From contig JAPQWV010001407.1 of assembly GCA_027422505.1 (NCBI GenBank), forward strand, positions 1 to 64,000: a stretch of 64,000 bases of DNA, in the 5' to 3' direction. The number at the start of each line of letters is the position of its first letter. The stretch's first letter is position 1. The position numbers and the translations under genes were made by a program. Below, one piece after another: positions 22,844 to 33,888 of the stretch. The notes below the pieces were generated by a model that saw only the letters and a program-made list of their open reading frames with translations, searched no databases and had not been told where the DNA came from. The stretch comes from Craterostigma plantagineum. Its lineage: Eukaryota > Streptophyta > Magnoliopsida > Lamiales > Linderniaceae.

Positions 22844-23699
22844 TTACTTAAATTCACAATTATTTATCGCGAGATTTAAAACAAGGAAAAAGAACTACTA
22901 ATGTCGAGTTGTGGTCAGTTTTTGCTTCGACTGATTGATTATTTTTTTCCGCGTGTTTCTTCTTTAGTCTTCGTCGATTATACGGTTCTCAGATCGATCT
23001 GCTCTCCTCTGATCGGGTAAAGCTGCTCACACCTTATCTTTTCATGTTAGCTGATGATGATCATCTTACTGTTACTGTGGCTGGATTGATTTCTGTTTCT
23101 ATTTCAGTCCAAATAGTTGTTAATGTGTAGATCTCTGTGAGCTGTATCCTACGCTCGTTTATCTGACTTGAAATCAGCTCAGATGGTTAGATTAGGTTTG
23201 TGTTATTCCTAAAATTACGGTGTAGAAAAGGTGTCGAAAGGGGGGTCGTGGTTTATTGGGATTTGGTTGGTGATATGAGGCATTTTATGCGATTACGATA
23301 GCTATATGGCTCGAATTTGAGTTAGTTTTTAGCGGAAGATTCTTGCCATGGATTTTCCTGAATTTGATATGATCAGGATATCAAGGGTTTTGAGATATAC
23401 AAGAAGCTGCAGATCGAGTGTTGAATATAAGCGGTCGGAAAGATTCTAGCTTTTAGACATTTGGGTGTTTTTGGTAGATGTCGTTGATTGCTTGTGGGTT
23501 TATTAGGTTCTTCCATTTCTACAAAGTGCTAGCGAAAACAGTGGCTTTTTCTTTACTAGGGGTTGATTGATTTTATACGAACATTCTCACTGCTGACGAC
23601 TCTTTTAGAGCAAAACCAAAGGAGAGCTTACATGATTTGTACCAGAGATACCTCACACTAATTATGGACATAATTTACTTGCCATCCTTTTTCAACAGT

Positions 23700-24444
23700 A
23701 TGGCGTCGTCCTCCAATAGCCAGAATGGAATTCAACTCTTGCTAGCTGCAGAGCAAGAAGCTCAGCATATCGTTAATGCTGCTAGAACAGGTAAGTAATT
23801 ACACCCTCCCGGCTTTTGTGCGAATCCTTACCGCAATCTTCCTCTCATTAATTTTAGGCGAATCGAATAATGGTATACATGTACCTTTTGTTGCTGTGGT
23901 GTGGTAGTATGGTTGTAGGTTATCTGTGTTGACTAAATGTAGACTTGGGTTATTTATCCCTTTGACTTAAATTATCAAATCCTAGTTGAAAAGCTCGATT
24001 CGAAAATATATTCTTTTATGAACCGTAAATCTATTCGGTTTTCCATGGTTGGTACAGCCAAGCAAGCCAGATTAAGACAGGCAAAGGAGGAAGCAGAGAA
24101 GGAAATTGCCGAATTCCGTGCGCAGGTGGAGGCTGAGTTCCAGAAGAAGGTTGCAGAGGTAAGAATCTAACCGATTGACAATAGCAGATTAACCGAAATA
24201 AATGACAATATAGTCAATTATCATGCCTCATCATGTTAGAACTCCATATCATCAATCCAGTTCTCACTGTTTTGTCCTTTCTCGTGTGCCATCCCCACAG
24301 AGTAGCGGTGACTCGGGTGCTAATGTGAAGCGCCTTGAGAAAGAAACGGAGGGCAAAATCGGCCACCTTAAGGAACAGACTTCGAAGATTTCGCACGACG
24401 TCGTCTCTATGCTTCTCAGCCACGTCACCTCCGTCAAGAACTAA
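23700..24444 (+). CDS. VHA-G: V-type proton ATPase subunit G, copy 2
   Basis: Exons 23700-23790, 24058-24158 and 24301-24444 have exactly the same lengths as in copy 1 (91, 101, 144 bp) and give an intact 111-residue protein ending SHVTSVKN and TAA. Apart from the penultimate residue, the changes seen against copy 1 are synonymous. The leader intron carries a copy-specific insertion of about 75 bp, which could affect expression. The role in the V1 peripheral stalk is as for copy 1. Confidence 0.95.
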
Positions 24445-24923
24445 CATCTTCGTCTATGTCCTCTCAATCAAAAGTTGGTACGAATGTATTATGAATTCTT
24501 TTATTTCGTGATGATGGCGCAGCTGCTATTCTATTTCGCTTGATTTTGAATTTTTTTTAAAAAAAATTGGCATTTCACTTGTTTTCTAGACCTTGATTGT
24601 GCTTTGTCGAGTTGCATGCAATGCATTACGGCTTCTGATTAACATCTACTGAAATATCTCCAACATTTTGAATTTACTCCACATCATCAACTTCTGTATA
24701 TAAATATTCATGAGCATCACAATCCCTATACAGCCAGCAGCAAACTTACGTACACATAAAAACACACAAGGAGCTGTCCAAGCGGATCTTCCGGGCCGGG
24801 CCGGGCCACAAACCACAGATCAGCAACCGCGGGCCATCGATCATGCGTCCAAGCTAGGGTTTTTTTCCAGCCCTTTTTCTGCGTACGTACAACACAAAAA
24901 AGAAAAACACGCACATAACCTAA

Positions 24924-25852
24924 TCAATCAACATACTCATCATCGACCGATCTGCTGCTACCGCACCCAGCCAACGTTTTCGCGCTGATTTCCCTCCCAA
25001 ACCTCCACACGTAATTCAAGCCCATGAGAAGCTCGGTGATCGCCTCTCGGTCTTTTCTTGGTTCGCAAAGTAGAGCGTCTGAACCAACAAAACGTTCGTC
25101 CTCGACACCAAACTGTGGTGCTCGAAGCTCCTCTCCGACTGCGACCTCACCGTGCTGTGGGCCATGGGCGCGAGCCACCCGAGGGTAGCCGCGATCGCAT
25201 CGGTCCACTCCCCTGCTAGGGCCGTGTCGTAGGCCTCCGAGCCCAATTGGCCCGCGTAGGCCTCAGCTTGGCCCGAAGGGCGTTTCGTATGGTGGCGGGC
25301 AGCATGCTGTAGAGGTCGTCCCTCGCGTCTTTTCCTATCAGGTGAGGAGAAGGGACCAACTTTTCGATGAATATTATGAGGTTTGCGTAGTGAAGCGCTA
25401 GGGCAACCGCCCCGAGGGTCTCGAGCGGCGCGCTCGCCGGCTTGTAGTCGTCGTTCTTGGAACGAAAAGCGTTAGAGCCGTTTTCCCTGAGCAGGTTTCC
25501 GAGGTTCTTGGCTTGTTTTTTTCATCTGAATTTCGAGGATATGTGTTTAAGGGCGAACTGCTGCTTTCGCGACCCGCGGGCACGGGCGGGTCAGTCTGTT
25601 TCTTACGTGGGCCCTTCTCGGTTTTGCGAAACTGCCAAAGAGGTGGCGCCTTTGCTTGCTTTTTTCGAAGACGGGCCCGGGCTGGGATGGCCCGTCGACT
25701 TTCCTAACGGTCCGGAGAAGAAACTGACGCCATTGGGCTTGCGGGATAACGGGCTGGATGTGGGCTTGAGCGGATCCGAATGGAAGTGCTCGACGTGATT
25801 TGTTCTCAAGAGCGGGCCCGATGCAGAGACGGGCTTTAGCGAAGGAAACCTA
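24924..25852 (-). pseudogene. Truncated DUF668 gene (C-terminal half), copy 2
   Basis: The same truncation point as copy 1 (CCTAAGTTCGAG). The DUF668 segments are recognisable (NHVEHFHSDPLKPTSSPLSR, HLIGxDARDDLYSMLPATIR, SVDDEYVD end), with several one- to four-base differences from copies 1 and 3 that shift the frame, for example near 25260 and 25640. No N-terminal half. Confidence 0.82.
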
Positions 25853-26587
25853 AGTTCGAGTGAGTACACTTCTTATCGTTGCTATACCACTTTACGCTTC
25901 TATTTTACCATTTTACTTTGTTTTAGTACCTCATTATATAAAATTAATACCAAATTAGAATAATATCTCGTACCAGTTTGAGTAATGCTTCTTATCGTAA
26001 CTATACCACTTTACGCCACTACTGTACCGAACCTTATGGAAACTATACCACTTACGCCTTTCTGTACCACATAACGAACCTCATCTAAACTACTGGCGAT
26101 TTCACTTTCATTTCGTTAATCTTGATGGACAAACGATTGGGGGACCACTAAGGCGCGACGTAATTTCCAAGCTATGGGTCTCTCGAATTTATGCACAGCT
26201 TTAATTTCGACAAAAAACATGCTCGATTTATGTAATTTGCGTAAATGAATTTCTAATTACTCCTCACAGATCTTAAATCTGACGACGTAATATCTTTGAG
26301 ATCATCGAGTACACATCAAACTTGATTTTGTGCCCAGTATGCTCGAAAATTTACGGCAAATCGATCATTGAAATAGTTTTGTCGATTGATACCATTCGAA
26401 TAACATCTCGTAACAAATAGCAATACATGCCTTTTTTATATAACCCCTAAAAGGGCATTTTCGTCAAATCATACTTTGTGCCCTTTATTTGATTTTATCT
26501 AGAGTTAGTCCTTAAAACTGTATTTAATCTGAAGAGGGCCTAAATTCAAAAGCGAAGTCACGTTGGGGCCTGATTTGGAAACGCCCC
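25853..26587. mobile_element. Transposon-derived insert at the unit 2/3 junction
   Basis: 735 bp, a near copy of 22103-22843 with the same left break and the same right terminus before TTACTTAAATTCAC. Its presence in both junctions shows it was in place before the last amplification step. Confidence 0.6.
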
Positions 26588-29464
26588 TTACTTAAATTCA
26601 CAATTATTTATCGCGAGATTTAAAACAAGGAAAAAGAACTACTAATGTCGAGTTGTGGTCAGTATTGCTTCGACTGATTGATTGATTATTTTTTTCCGCG
26701 TGTTTCTTCTTTAGTCTTCGTCGATTATACGATTCTCAGATCGATCTGCTCTCCTCTGATCGGGTAAAGCTGCTCACACCTTATCTTTTCATGTTAGCTG
26801 ATGATGATCATCTTACTGTTACTGTGGCTGGATTGATTTCTGTTTCTATTTCAGTCCAAATAGTTGTTAATGTGTAGATCTCTGTGAGCTGTATCCTACG
26901 CTCGTTTATCTGACTTGAAATCAGCTCAGATGGTTAGATTAGGTTTGTGTTATTCCAAAATTTACGGTGTAGAGAAGGTGTCGAAAGGGGGGTCGTGGTT
27001 TATTGGGATTTGGTTGGTGATATGAGGCATTTTATGCGATTACGATAGCTGTATGGCTCGAATTTGAGTTAGTTTTTAGCGGAAGATTCTTGCCATGGAT
27101 TTTCCTGAATTTGATATGATCAAGGATATCAAGGGTTTTGAGAAATACAAGAAGCTGCAGATCGAGTGTTGAATATAAGCGGTCAGAAAGATTCTATCTT
27201 TTAGACATTTGGGTGTTTTTGGTAGATGTCGTTGATTGCTTGTGGGTTTATTAGGTTCTTCCATTTCTACAAAGTGCTAAAACACTGGCTTTTAATTTAC
27301 TTGCCATCCTTTTTCAACAGTATGGCGTCGTCCTCCAATAGCCAGAATGGAATTCAACTCTTGCTAGCTGCAGAGCAAGAAGCTCAGCATATCGTTAACG
27401 CTGCTAGAACAGGTAAGTAATTACACCCTCCCGGCTTTTGTGCGAATCCTTACCGCAATCTTCCTCTCATTAATTTTTAGGCGAATCGAATAATGGTATA
27501 CATGTACCTTTTGCCATGGTGTGGTAGTATGGTTTTAGGTTATCTGTGTTGACTCAATGTAGACTTGGGTTATTTATCCTTTGACTTAAATTATCAAATC
27601 CTAGTTGAAAAGCTCGATTCGAAAATATATTCTTTTATGAACCGTAAATCTATTCGGTTTTCCATGGTTGGTACAGCCAAGCAAGCCAGATTAAGACAGG
27701 CAAAGGAGGAAGCAGAGAAGGAAATTGCCGAATTCCGTGCGCAGGTGGAGGCTGAGTTCCAGAAAAAGGTTGCAGAGGTAAGAATCTAACCGATTAACAA
27801 TAGCAGATTAACCAAATAAATGACAATATAGTCAATTATCATGCCTCATCATGTTAGAACTCCATATCATCAATCCATTTCCTCACTGTTTTGTCCTTTC
27901 TCGTGTGCCATCCCCACAGAGTAGCGGTGACTCGGGTGCTAATGTGAAGCGCCTTGAGAAAGAAACGGAGGGCAAAATCGGCCACCTTAAGGAACAGACT
28001 TCGAAGATTTCGCACGACGTCGTCTCTATGCTTCTCAGCCACGTCACCTCCGTCAAGAACTGACATCTTCGTCTATGTCCTCTCAATCAAAAGTTGGTAC
28101 GAATGTATTATGAATTCCTTTATATCGTGATGTCCAGCAGCTATTCTATTTCCCTTGATTTGAATAAAAAAAAAATTTGGCATTTCACTTGGTTTCTAGA
28201 CCTTGATTGTGCTTTGTAGAGTTGCATACAATGCATTACGGCTTCTGATTAAACATCTACTGAAATATCTCCAACATTTTGAATTTACTCCACATAAAAC
28301 TTCTGTATATAAATATTCATGAGCATCACAATCCCTATACAGCCAGTAGCAAACTTACGTACACATAAAGACACACAAGGAGCTGTCCAAGCGGATCTTC
28401 CGGGCCGGGCCGGGCCACAAACCCACAGATCAGCAACCGCGGGCCATCGATCATGCGTCCAAGCTAGGGTTTTTTCCAGCCCTTTTTCTGAGTACGCACA
28501 ATACAAAAAAGAAAAACACGCACATAACCTAATCAATCAACATACTCATCATCGACCGATCTGCTGCTACCGCACCCAGCCAACGTTTTCGCGCTGATTT
28601 CCCTCCCAAACCTCCACACGTAATTCAAGCCCATGAGAAGCTCGGTGATCGCCGCCTCTGTCTTTTCTTGGTTCGCAAAGTAGAGCGTCTGAACCAACAA
28701 AACGTTCGTCCTCGACACCAAACTGTGGTGCTCGAAGCTCCTCTCCGACTGCCACCTCACCGTGCTGTGGGCCATGGGCGCGAGCCACCCGAGGGTAGCC
28801 GCGATCGCATCGGTCTCCCCGGCTAGGGCCGTGTCGTAGGCCTCCGAGCCCAATTGGCCAGCGTAGGGCCTCAGCTTGGCCCGAAGGGCGTTTCGTATGG
28901 TGGCGGGCAGCATGCTGTAGAGGTCGTCCCTCGCGTCGTTTCCTATCAGGTGAGGAGAAGGGACCAACTTTTCGATGAATATTATGAGGTTTGCGTAGTG
29001 AAGCGCTAGGGCAGCCGCCCCGAGGGTCTCGGGCGGCGCGCTCGCCGGCTTGTAGTCGTCGTTCTTGGAAGGAAAAGCGTTAGAGCCGTTTTCCCTGAGC
29101 AGGTTTCCGAGGGTTCTTGGCTTGTTTTTTTCATCTGAATTTCGAGGATATGTGTTTAAGGGCGAACTGCTGCTTTCGCGGCCCGCGGGCACGGGCGGGT
29201 CGGTCTGTTTCTTACGTGGGCCCTTCTCGGTTTTGCGAAACTGCCAAAGCTTAAAGGTGGTGCCTTTGCTTGCTTTTTTCGAAGACGGGCCTGGGCTGGG
29301 ATGGCCCGTCGACTTTCCTAACGGTCCGGAGAAGAAACTGACGCCATTGGGCTTGCGGGATAACGGCTGGATGTGGGCTTGAGCGGACCCGAATGGAAGT
29401 GCTCGACGTGATTCGTTCTCAAGAGCGGGCCCGATGCAGAGACGGGCTTTACCGAAGGAACCTA
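26588..29464. repeat. Tandem unit 3 of the triplication
   Basis: This unit starts with TTACTTAAATTCAC and matches units 1 and 2 up to CCTA at about 29464. There it runs on into the complete 5' half of the DUF668 gene instead of the insert. Its leader intron is shorter near 27280-27295 than in the other units. Confidence 0.9.
27322..28063 (+). CDS. VHA-G: V-type proton ATPase subunit G, copy 3
   Basis: Exons 27322-27412, 27677-27777 and 27920-28063 give the same 111-residue protein as copy 2, ending SVKN but with a TGA instead of a TAA stop. Its leader intron lacks sequence present in the others just before the acceptor. It is convergent with the complete DUF668 gene, so this unit most likely keeps the ancestral right-hand arrangement. 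Confidence 0.95.
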
Positions 29465-30255
29465 GGGGGGAGGTAATTTTCGGAGGGGAACACCGAAGAC
29501 TGAGTTAGGACCGTTGAGTTGAACTGTCTGCTGTTGCTGTTGTAATAAGCTTCTGCAACGCTCGACCCGTCGAAAACGTAGCCTATCCTTCCGTAGACGG
29601 TGAACAGAGATCGAGCCAAGAGGAGAATCACGTAATCGTACGTTTTGTTCCATAGGGAATTCTGCTTTATGTGCTTCACTTCTTGGATCTTCCACGCCAC
29701 CTTCTTTTCGTACTCGACTAAAGTTATGCCATCGACGCTATCGTTGGCCCTCATTCTCTTCAGAGTCTGCTCTAAGTCGGCGAGGTTCTCCATTTCTTGG
29801 TACAGGTTCGTGTTTAGCACGACGAACTTCTCCATTTTCTTGGCCTTTTTGTCCATCTTCTTCCAAGAAAATCGCCAGGCGTAAGGGTCGTTCCCGCCCC
29901 TGACCAAATCGTCGAAGGCCCGCTCGAAGCTCCTTAAGAATGGATCTTGGCATTTCTTGGACAGCCTCGAAACTGCCCTAGCAACGTTTCCCAGGTTTTC
30001 GGTCATTTCGGAGCATATCAGCTTTCCTATGTAGTCTTCGTCGTCTGAGATGAGCTTCTTTATTCCTATCGAGTTTGAGATTTCTTCCCTTATTTTGGCA
30101 ACTTGCTTGTCTGATAACGAACGCCATAGATGGAGAAGCTTGCTCATTAGGCTAGCAGCTTCGAAGGCTAGGACTGCAATCTGCACCTTTTTCGCGTCGA
30201 AATCGTTGTTCTTTGAGGTTGTCCAAAACCCGCGGAACCATGAATTCGATACCAT
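28533..30255 (-). CDS. DUF3475/DUF668 protein (PSK SIMULATOR-like, At3g23160 type), complete copy
   Basis: The only complete copy. The N-terminal MVSNSWFRGFWTTSK and AVLAFEAASLMSKLLHLWRS form the DUF3475 part. The middle has WKKMDKKAKKMEKFV and LWNKTYDYVILLLARSLFTV. After a Ser/Pro/Lys-rich linker, the DUF668 domain has LALHYANLIIFIEKLVPSPH, LIGNDARDDLYSMLPATIRN and NVLLVQTLYFANQEKTEAAI, ending SVDDEYVD. Length (about 550 residues) fits the short Arabidopsis members. Longer relatives (PSI proteins) are linked to phytosulfokine growth signalling; the function of this short type is not firmly known. The frame is shifted near 29450 and 29192-29230. The leader is interrupted by a likely intron upstream of 30255. 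An acidic Glu-Trp pair in LAGEWTDA is one codon short here (about 28817). Confidence 0.88.
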
Positions 30256-33160
30256 TTTTCGAATCGAATGGCTTATAATCGATGGTTATCGATAAGCTGC
30301 ATAAAGAAAAGGAACAAGTCTATCAAAATTCGAAAAAAAAAAAGGGGCTTTAAGCAAAGGTATGGAACTGAATCGATCATAGCAGTAAAAGGGTTGTAAA
30401 ATTAGGTCATAAAAGCTACAGCTGTGCAATAAAGATTAGATTTTTGGTCAATTTCTTAGGAGCAGCAGATATGTACAGAAGCATAAATAGATCAATAACC
30501 TAGATTCAACTCATCAAGTATGGGATAAGAAGCTCATGACTAAATTAGAATTAGTAAAACCCCACTTCTAAATCCTTCCTACCCAACATCTGCAAAAGAA
30601 GAAAAAATTCTTAAATCTTGGAAAATAGTTCAAAAGCAGCACAAGACCCCACGGTGAAAGACAAGCAATTAATGGTAACGAAACATTAAGACACTCACAT
30701 GAGGTTTATACGAGGAAAGGGAAAATTAGGGCCGCCGTGGAATCTCTTACTGAGAATCACAGAAATCAAAAGGAAGAGAAAAAGAAAAAAAAAAGAAAGG
30801 GAAAAAAGTTTTTAGTTGGGGAGAATCGAACGTGAGAGAGAAGCAGCCACATGCGAGGAAAAAAATGCAGCAGAAAACTTTAGAAAGTTGCGAAAGCGCG
30901 TTGTATTTATTGTAGATTACATTTATTGTTATTTCCACAACCAACCCTCAGAATCTTTTTTAATTTTTGTAATAATTAATGTTTTGTGTCCCTAATTGTC
31001 TTTATATTCTCAACCCAAAAAAGAAAAAGATTCTTCCCAAATGGAAAAATCGAATTCTTGTTTTGATTTTTTAAGTCTATCATTTGCATCTTCTATTCTA
31101 TGGGCAATTATATTAATTAGTATTTTGGTGCACAGTCTACACCTGTGCAACCAAATTATAAAGACTGACGTGTGCTTTTATTTTACATATCATGAACGTG
31201 ACAAAACGTCTTGGGAGGTTTCATCCAAATAAACATGGGTTGGTTACTGAATTTTTTAACTTTTTTGATTATTAATTGCGAAAAAGTTTTGATTGGTGAA
31301 TTGAAAACAGACCAAACTAGATGTCGATTTGGTAGTTTTTATCAGCCCCGAGCCTTTATACTAGAATAGATTACCACATAGAATGTAAGTTAACTATTCA
31401 TATATAGCTATGGGAACTTCATAAAATATGGGAAAGTACAGGAGGCACCGGGACAATATGAGGAAGTGTCCAATCATTACAAGGAGACCACGCGGTGACG
31501 TTAATGTTACTATTTTGACCCTTTCAAATTGACCCCACGGAGTTTTTATCTTTCATTGTTCGGTCCAAGTAGAGTTGTTATTCGTTGACTGAGTTACTAC
31601 TTATTTTTACTCATGGTAAGTGCTTTGTTTTATAAAAAATTGATAGCTTCTGGATAAACTTTGCTCCTAAGACCGAATAAATATATCCACTAGTCGTAAT
31701 TAAAACGAAATTGACCAAAAGTTTGACTTTAGTTTAGTGGGGTTAGCATGGATATTTATTTTGTTGGATATGATTACGTGTTCACTTAAATCGTGGTTGG
31801 GGACATTTTTTTCAAAGACGTTTGTCTACTACCTTTTGAGTTGCTCCCTAATTTTTAACGTCAACTTCGACTTTTATGAAAGGCCGAACATTTAATTTAT
31901 GATGATGATTCAAACAAGCCCATATGAAATGACGATCCAAAAATTTGAGTCCTACAAAATTACGCTGGATCATAAAATGGTTTTACTATTTGGGCCGTGA
32001 TAATTGTTATTGGCCCAATTCTGCTAAGTGGGCCCACAATTTGTCACGTGCCTCAATTTCTATAAGTCCTAACTTTAAGACTAAATGAAGCTATACATAG
32101 CTCAGATGTCAGAACTAGCGAGGGATAACGGTAAGAAAAGTTGAAATGACCGAATTAACCTCATTCGTATAAGGTGCTGTGCAGTGCAGCGCGTGCTTTC
32201 AGCCTAATTATCGTATCGATACTAATACTTTTAGCATCATTAATTAAGCTATTTTAAAAAATAAAATTTTAAAACGATGGTAAATTGTCTAGGTAAAATA
32301 CTAAAATACTAGACAGATCAATGGTCAGTTTCTAGGCCCCGTAGTTATGTAAGAGTATAGTTGTACCTACCATTTACCAAGTGACCTTATTTTATTTGAG
32401 TTGGAGCTCCTGGCATTTATTAATTATATTAATATTTACAAATAACATATAGATTATTTGCATAATAATGTAATGCCACACTTTCATAGTAATAGGTGAC
32501 GGTGTTTCGATAACACCAACCAGGGAGATTTGAGATAATATATTGCGTTGTATTCAATAGATTATTAACTAACACTTAATTTCTCAAAATAGTGAACTCT
32601 TTGGTAATTTGATGGTGTGCATTTAATAGAGTGGCTGTGTATGTATGTGTAGTCAGAGAACACATTATATTAAAAAGAATAACTCCACCATAGGGTTTTG
32701 CCGATGGATTACCTATATTCCTTTTGTATAATGGGTTCTCTCAAGCATATAACTCTCTTCACTAAAGCATTAAAAAAAGCTCTTAAACGACAAAAATACC
32801 CTTAAAATAAAGGTCGTTAAATAAAAAGATCGATCAACGATACTATTTTTTGAAGAACCCCGCCAGCTTCAATAAACTACGGCAACGCCGTTAAAATTTA
32901 TCCAAGTGACGCGGTAATTAACAATAATAAATTCATTTTTACTAAGAAAAAACACTATTAAACGTGATAAAAAAAAAAGAACTGAAACATATATCAGTTG
33001 CACTGAATTTGAAGATTTATTGAAGATTTCTAGCTGCCTAACCATGCACGTATTTTTTAATGCACATATAAAGAAAATTCCAGCTACTAATTCACTTTAT
33101 TAATATTCCTTGTTAGCTTCTCTTTCCCTCTTCTAGTTAGGCCATTCCTTTACAATGAAC

Positions 33161-33200
<40 letters not shown>

Positions 33201-33888
33201 CATCGATAGTAACAAGTTTCTTGTGCCATTGACTCATTCTCAGGTACATTACTATATTAATGTATATATATTATAGATATATATTCTCAAGCTGTTAAAT
33301 CTTTTTTCTTACAAATTTTATTCCATGTTTTTTTTTTCTTACCAACTTAATTTCCTGTCTCAAGGCTGAGATCTTCATCTTCGTCGTTAAATCGGCAAGC
33401 TCTTAATCGGCCTTTAAGAACGTATCCTCGAGTAATTAAAATCAGCTGCATTTTAATCACATGATGAAATCTTTCTGGGTTTTATCCATCATCTTGAATA
33501 CATGAATAAATCCCAGTAATTTGATTCACTCGTCAATGCTTTTTAATTTCAGATTTCGATCTTCCACATAAAGAGTGGAGGTGATACGCAGTGGGTTTTT
33601 GGGTAAGCAATTGTTCTATTTTTATGGCTCTTAATTGCTCCGTGCTATGGGGTTTCGTCACATTTAACCCAAGAGAAATGCATTTTTGTTAATAATATTC
33701 TCAATTTTCCATTTTTCTATTTTTTACCTATTTAAATCTCTTGTCTTGACCCAGTAAATGTGCTTGCTGTTGCCGAGAAAAAGTGTATAACAATTCAGCT
33801 AAAAAATATGATGGCTTGGTCAGAGCTTTGATTCAGATAGATTCGTAGCTTCTTCTTTCAGCAATTTGACATCTTTTTTTCCAAAGGG
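30256..33888. other. Intergenic region between the DUF668 gene and the DNA glycosylase
   Basis: The first 0.7 kb (to about 30950) is the probable leader and promoter of the minus-strand DUF668 gene. Then follows AT-rich DNA with no recognised gene. A CT microsatellite at about 33164-33197 and the sequence to 33888 are probably the leader of the glycosylase, with splice-like CAG/GTAAG sites (for example GGGTAAGC near 33600). Confidence 0.55.
33164..33197. repeat. CT microsatellite in the glycosylase leader
   Basis: About 34 bases of CT repeat, roughly 0.7 kb before the first coding ATG. Confidence 0.9.

Larger units (their letters stand above)
22844..26587. repeat. Tandem unit 2 of the triplication
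   Basis: This 3.74-kb unit starts with the same TTACTTAAATTCAC and matches unit 1 throughout, including the DUF668 breakpoint (about 25852) and the insert. It has about 75 extra bases in the VHA-G leader intron (about 23585-23660). Confidence 0.92.
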
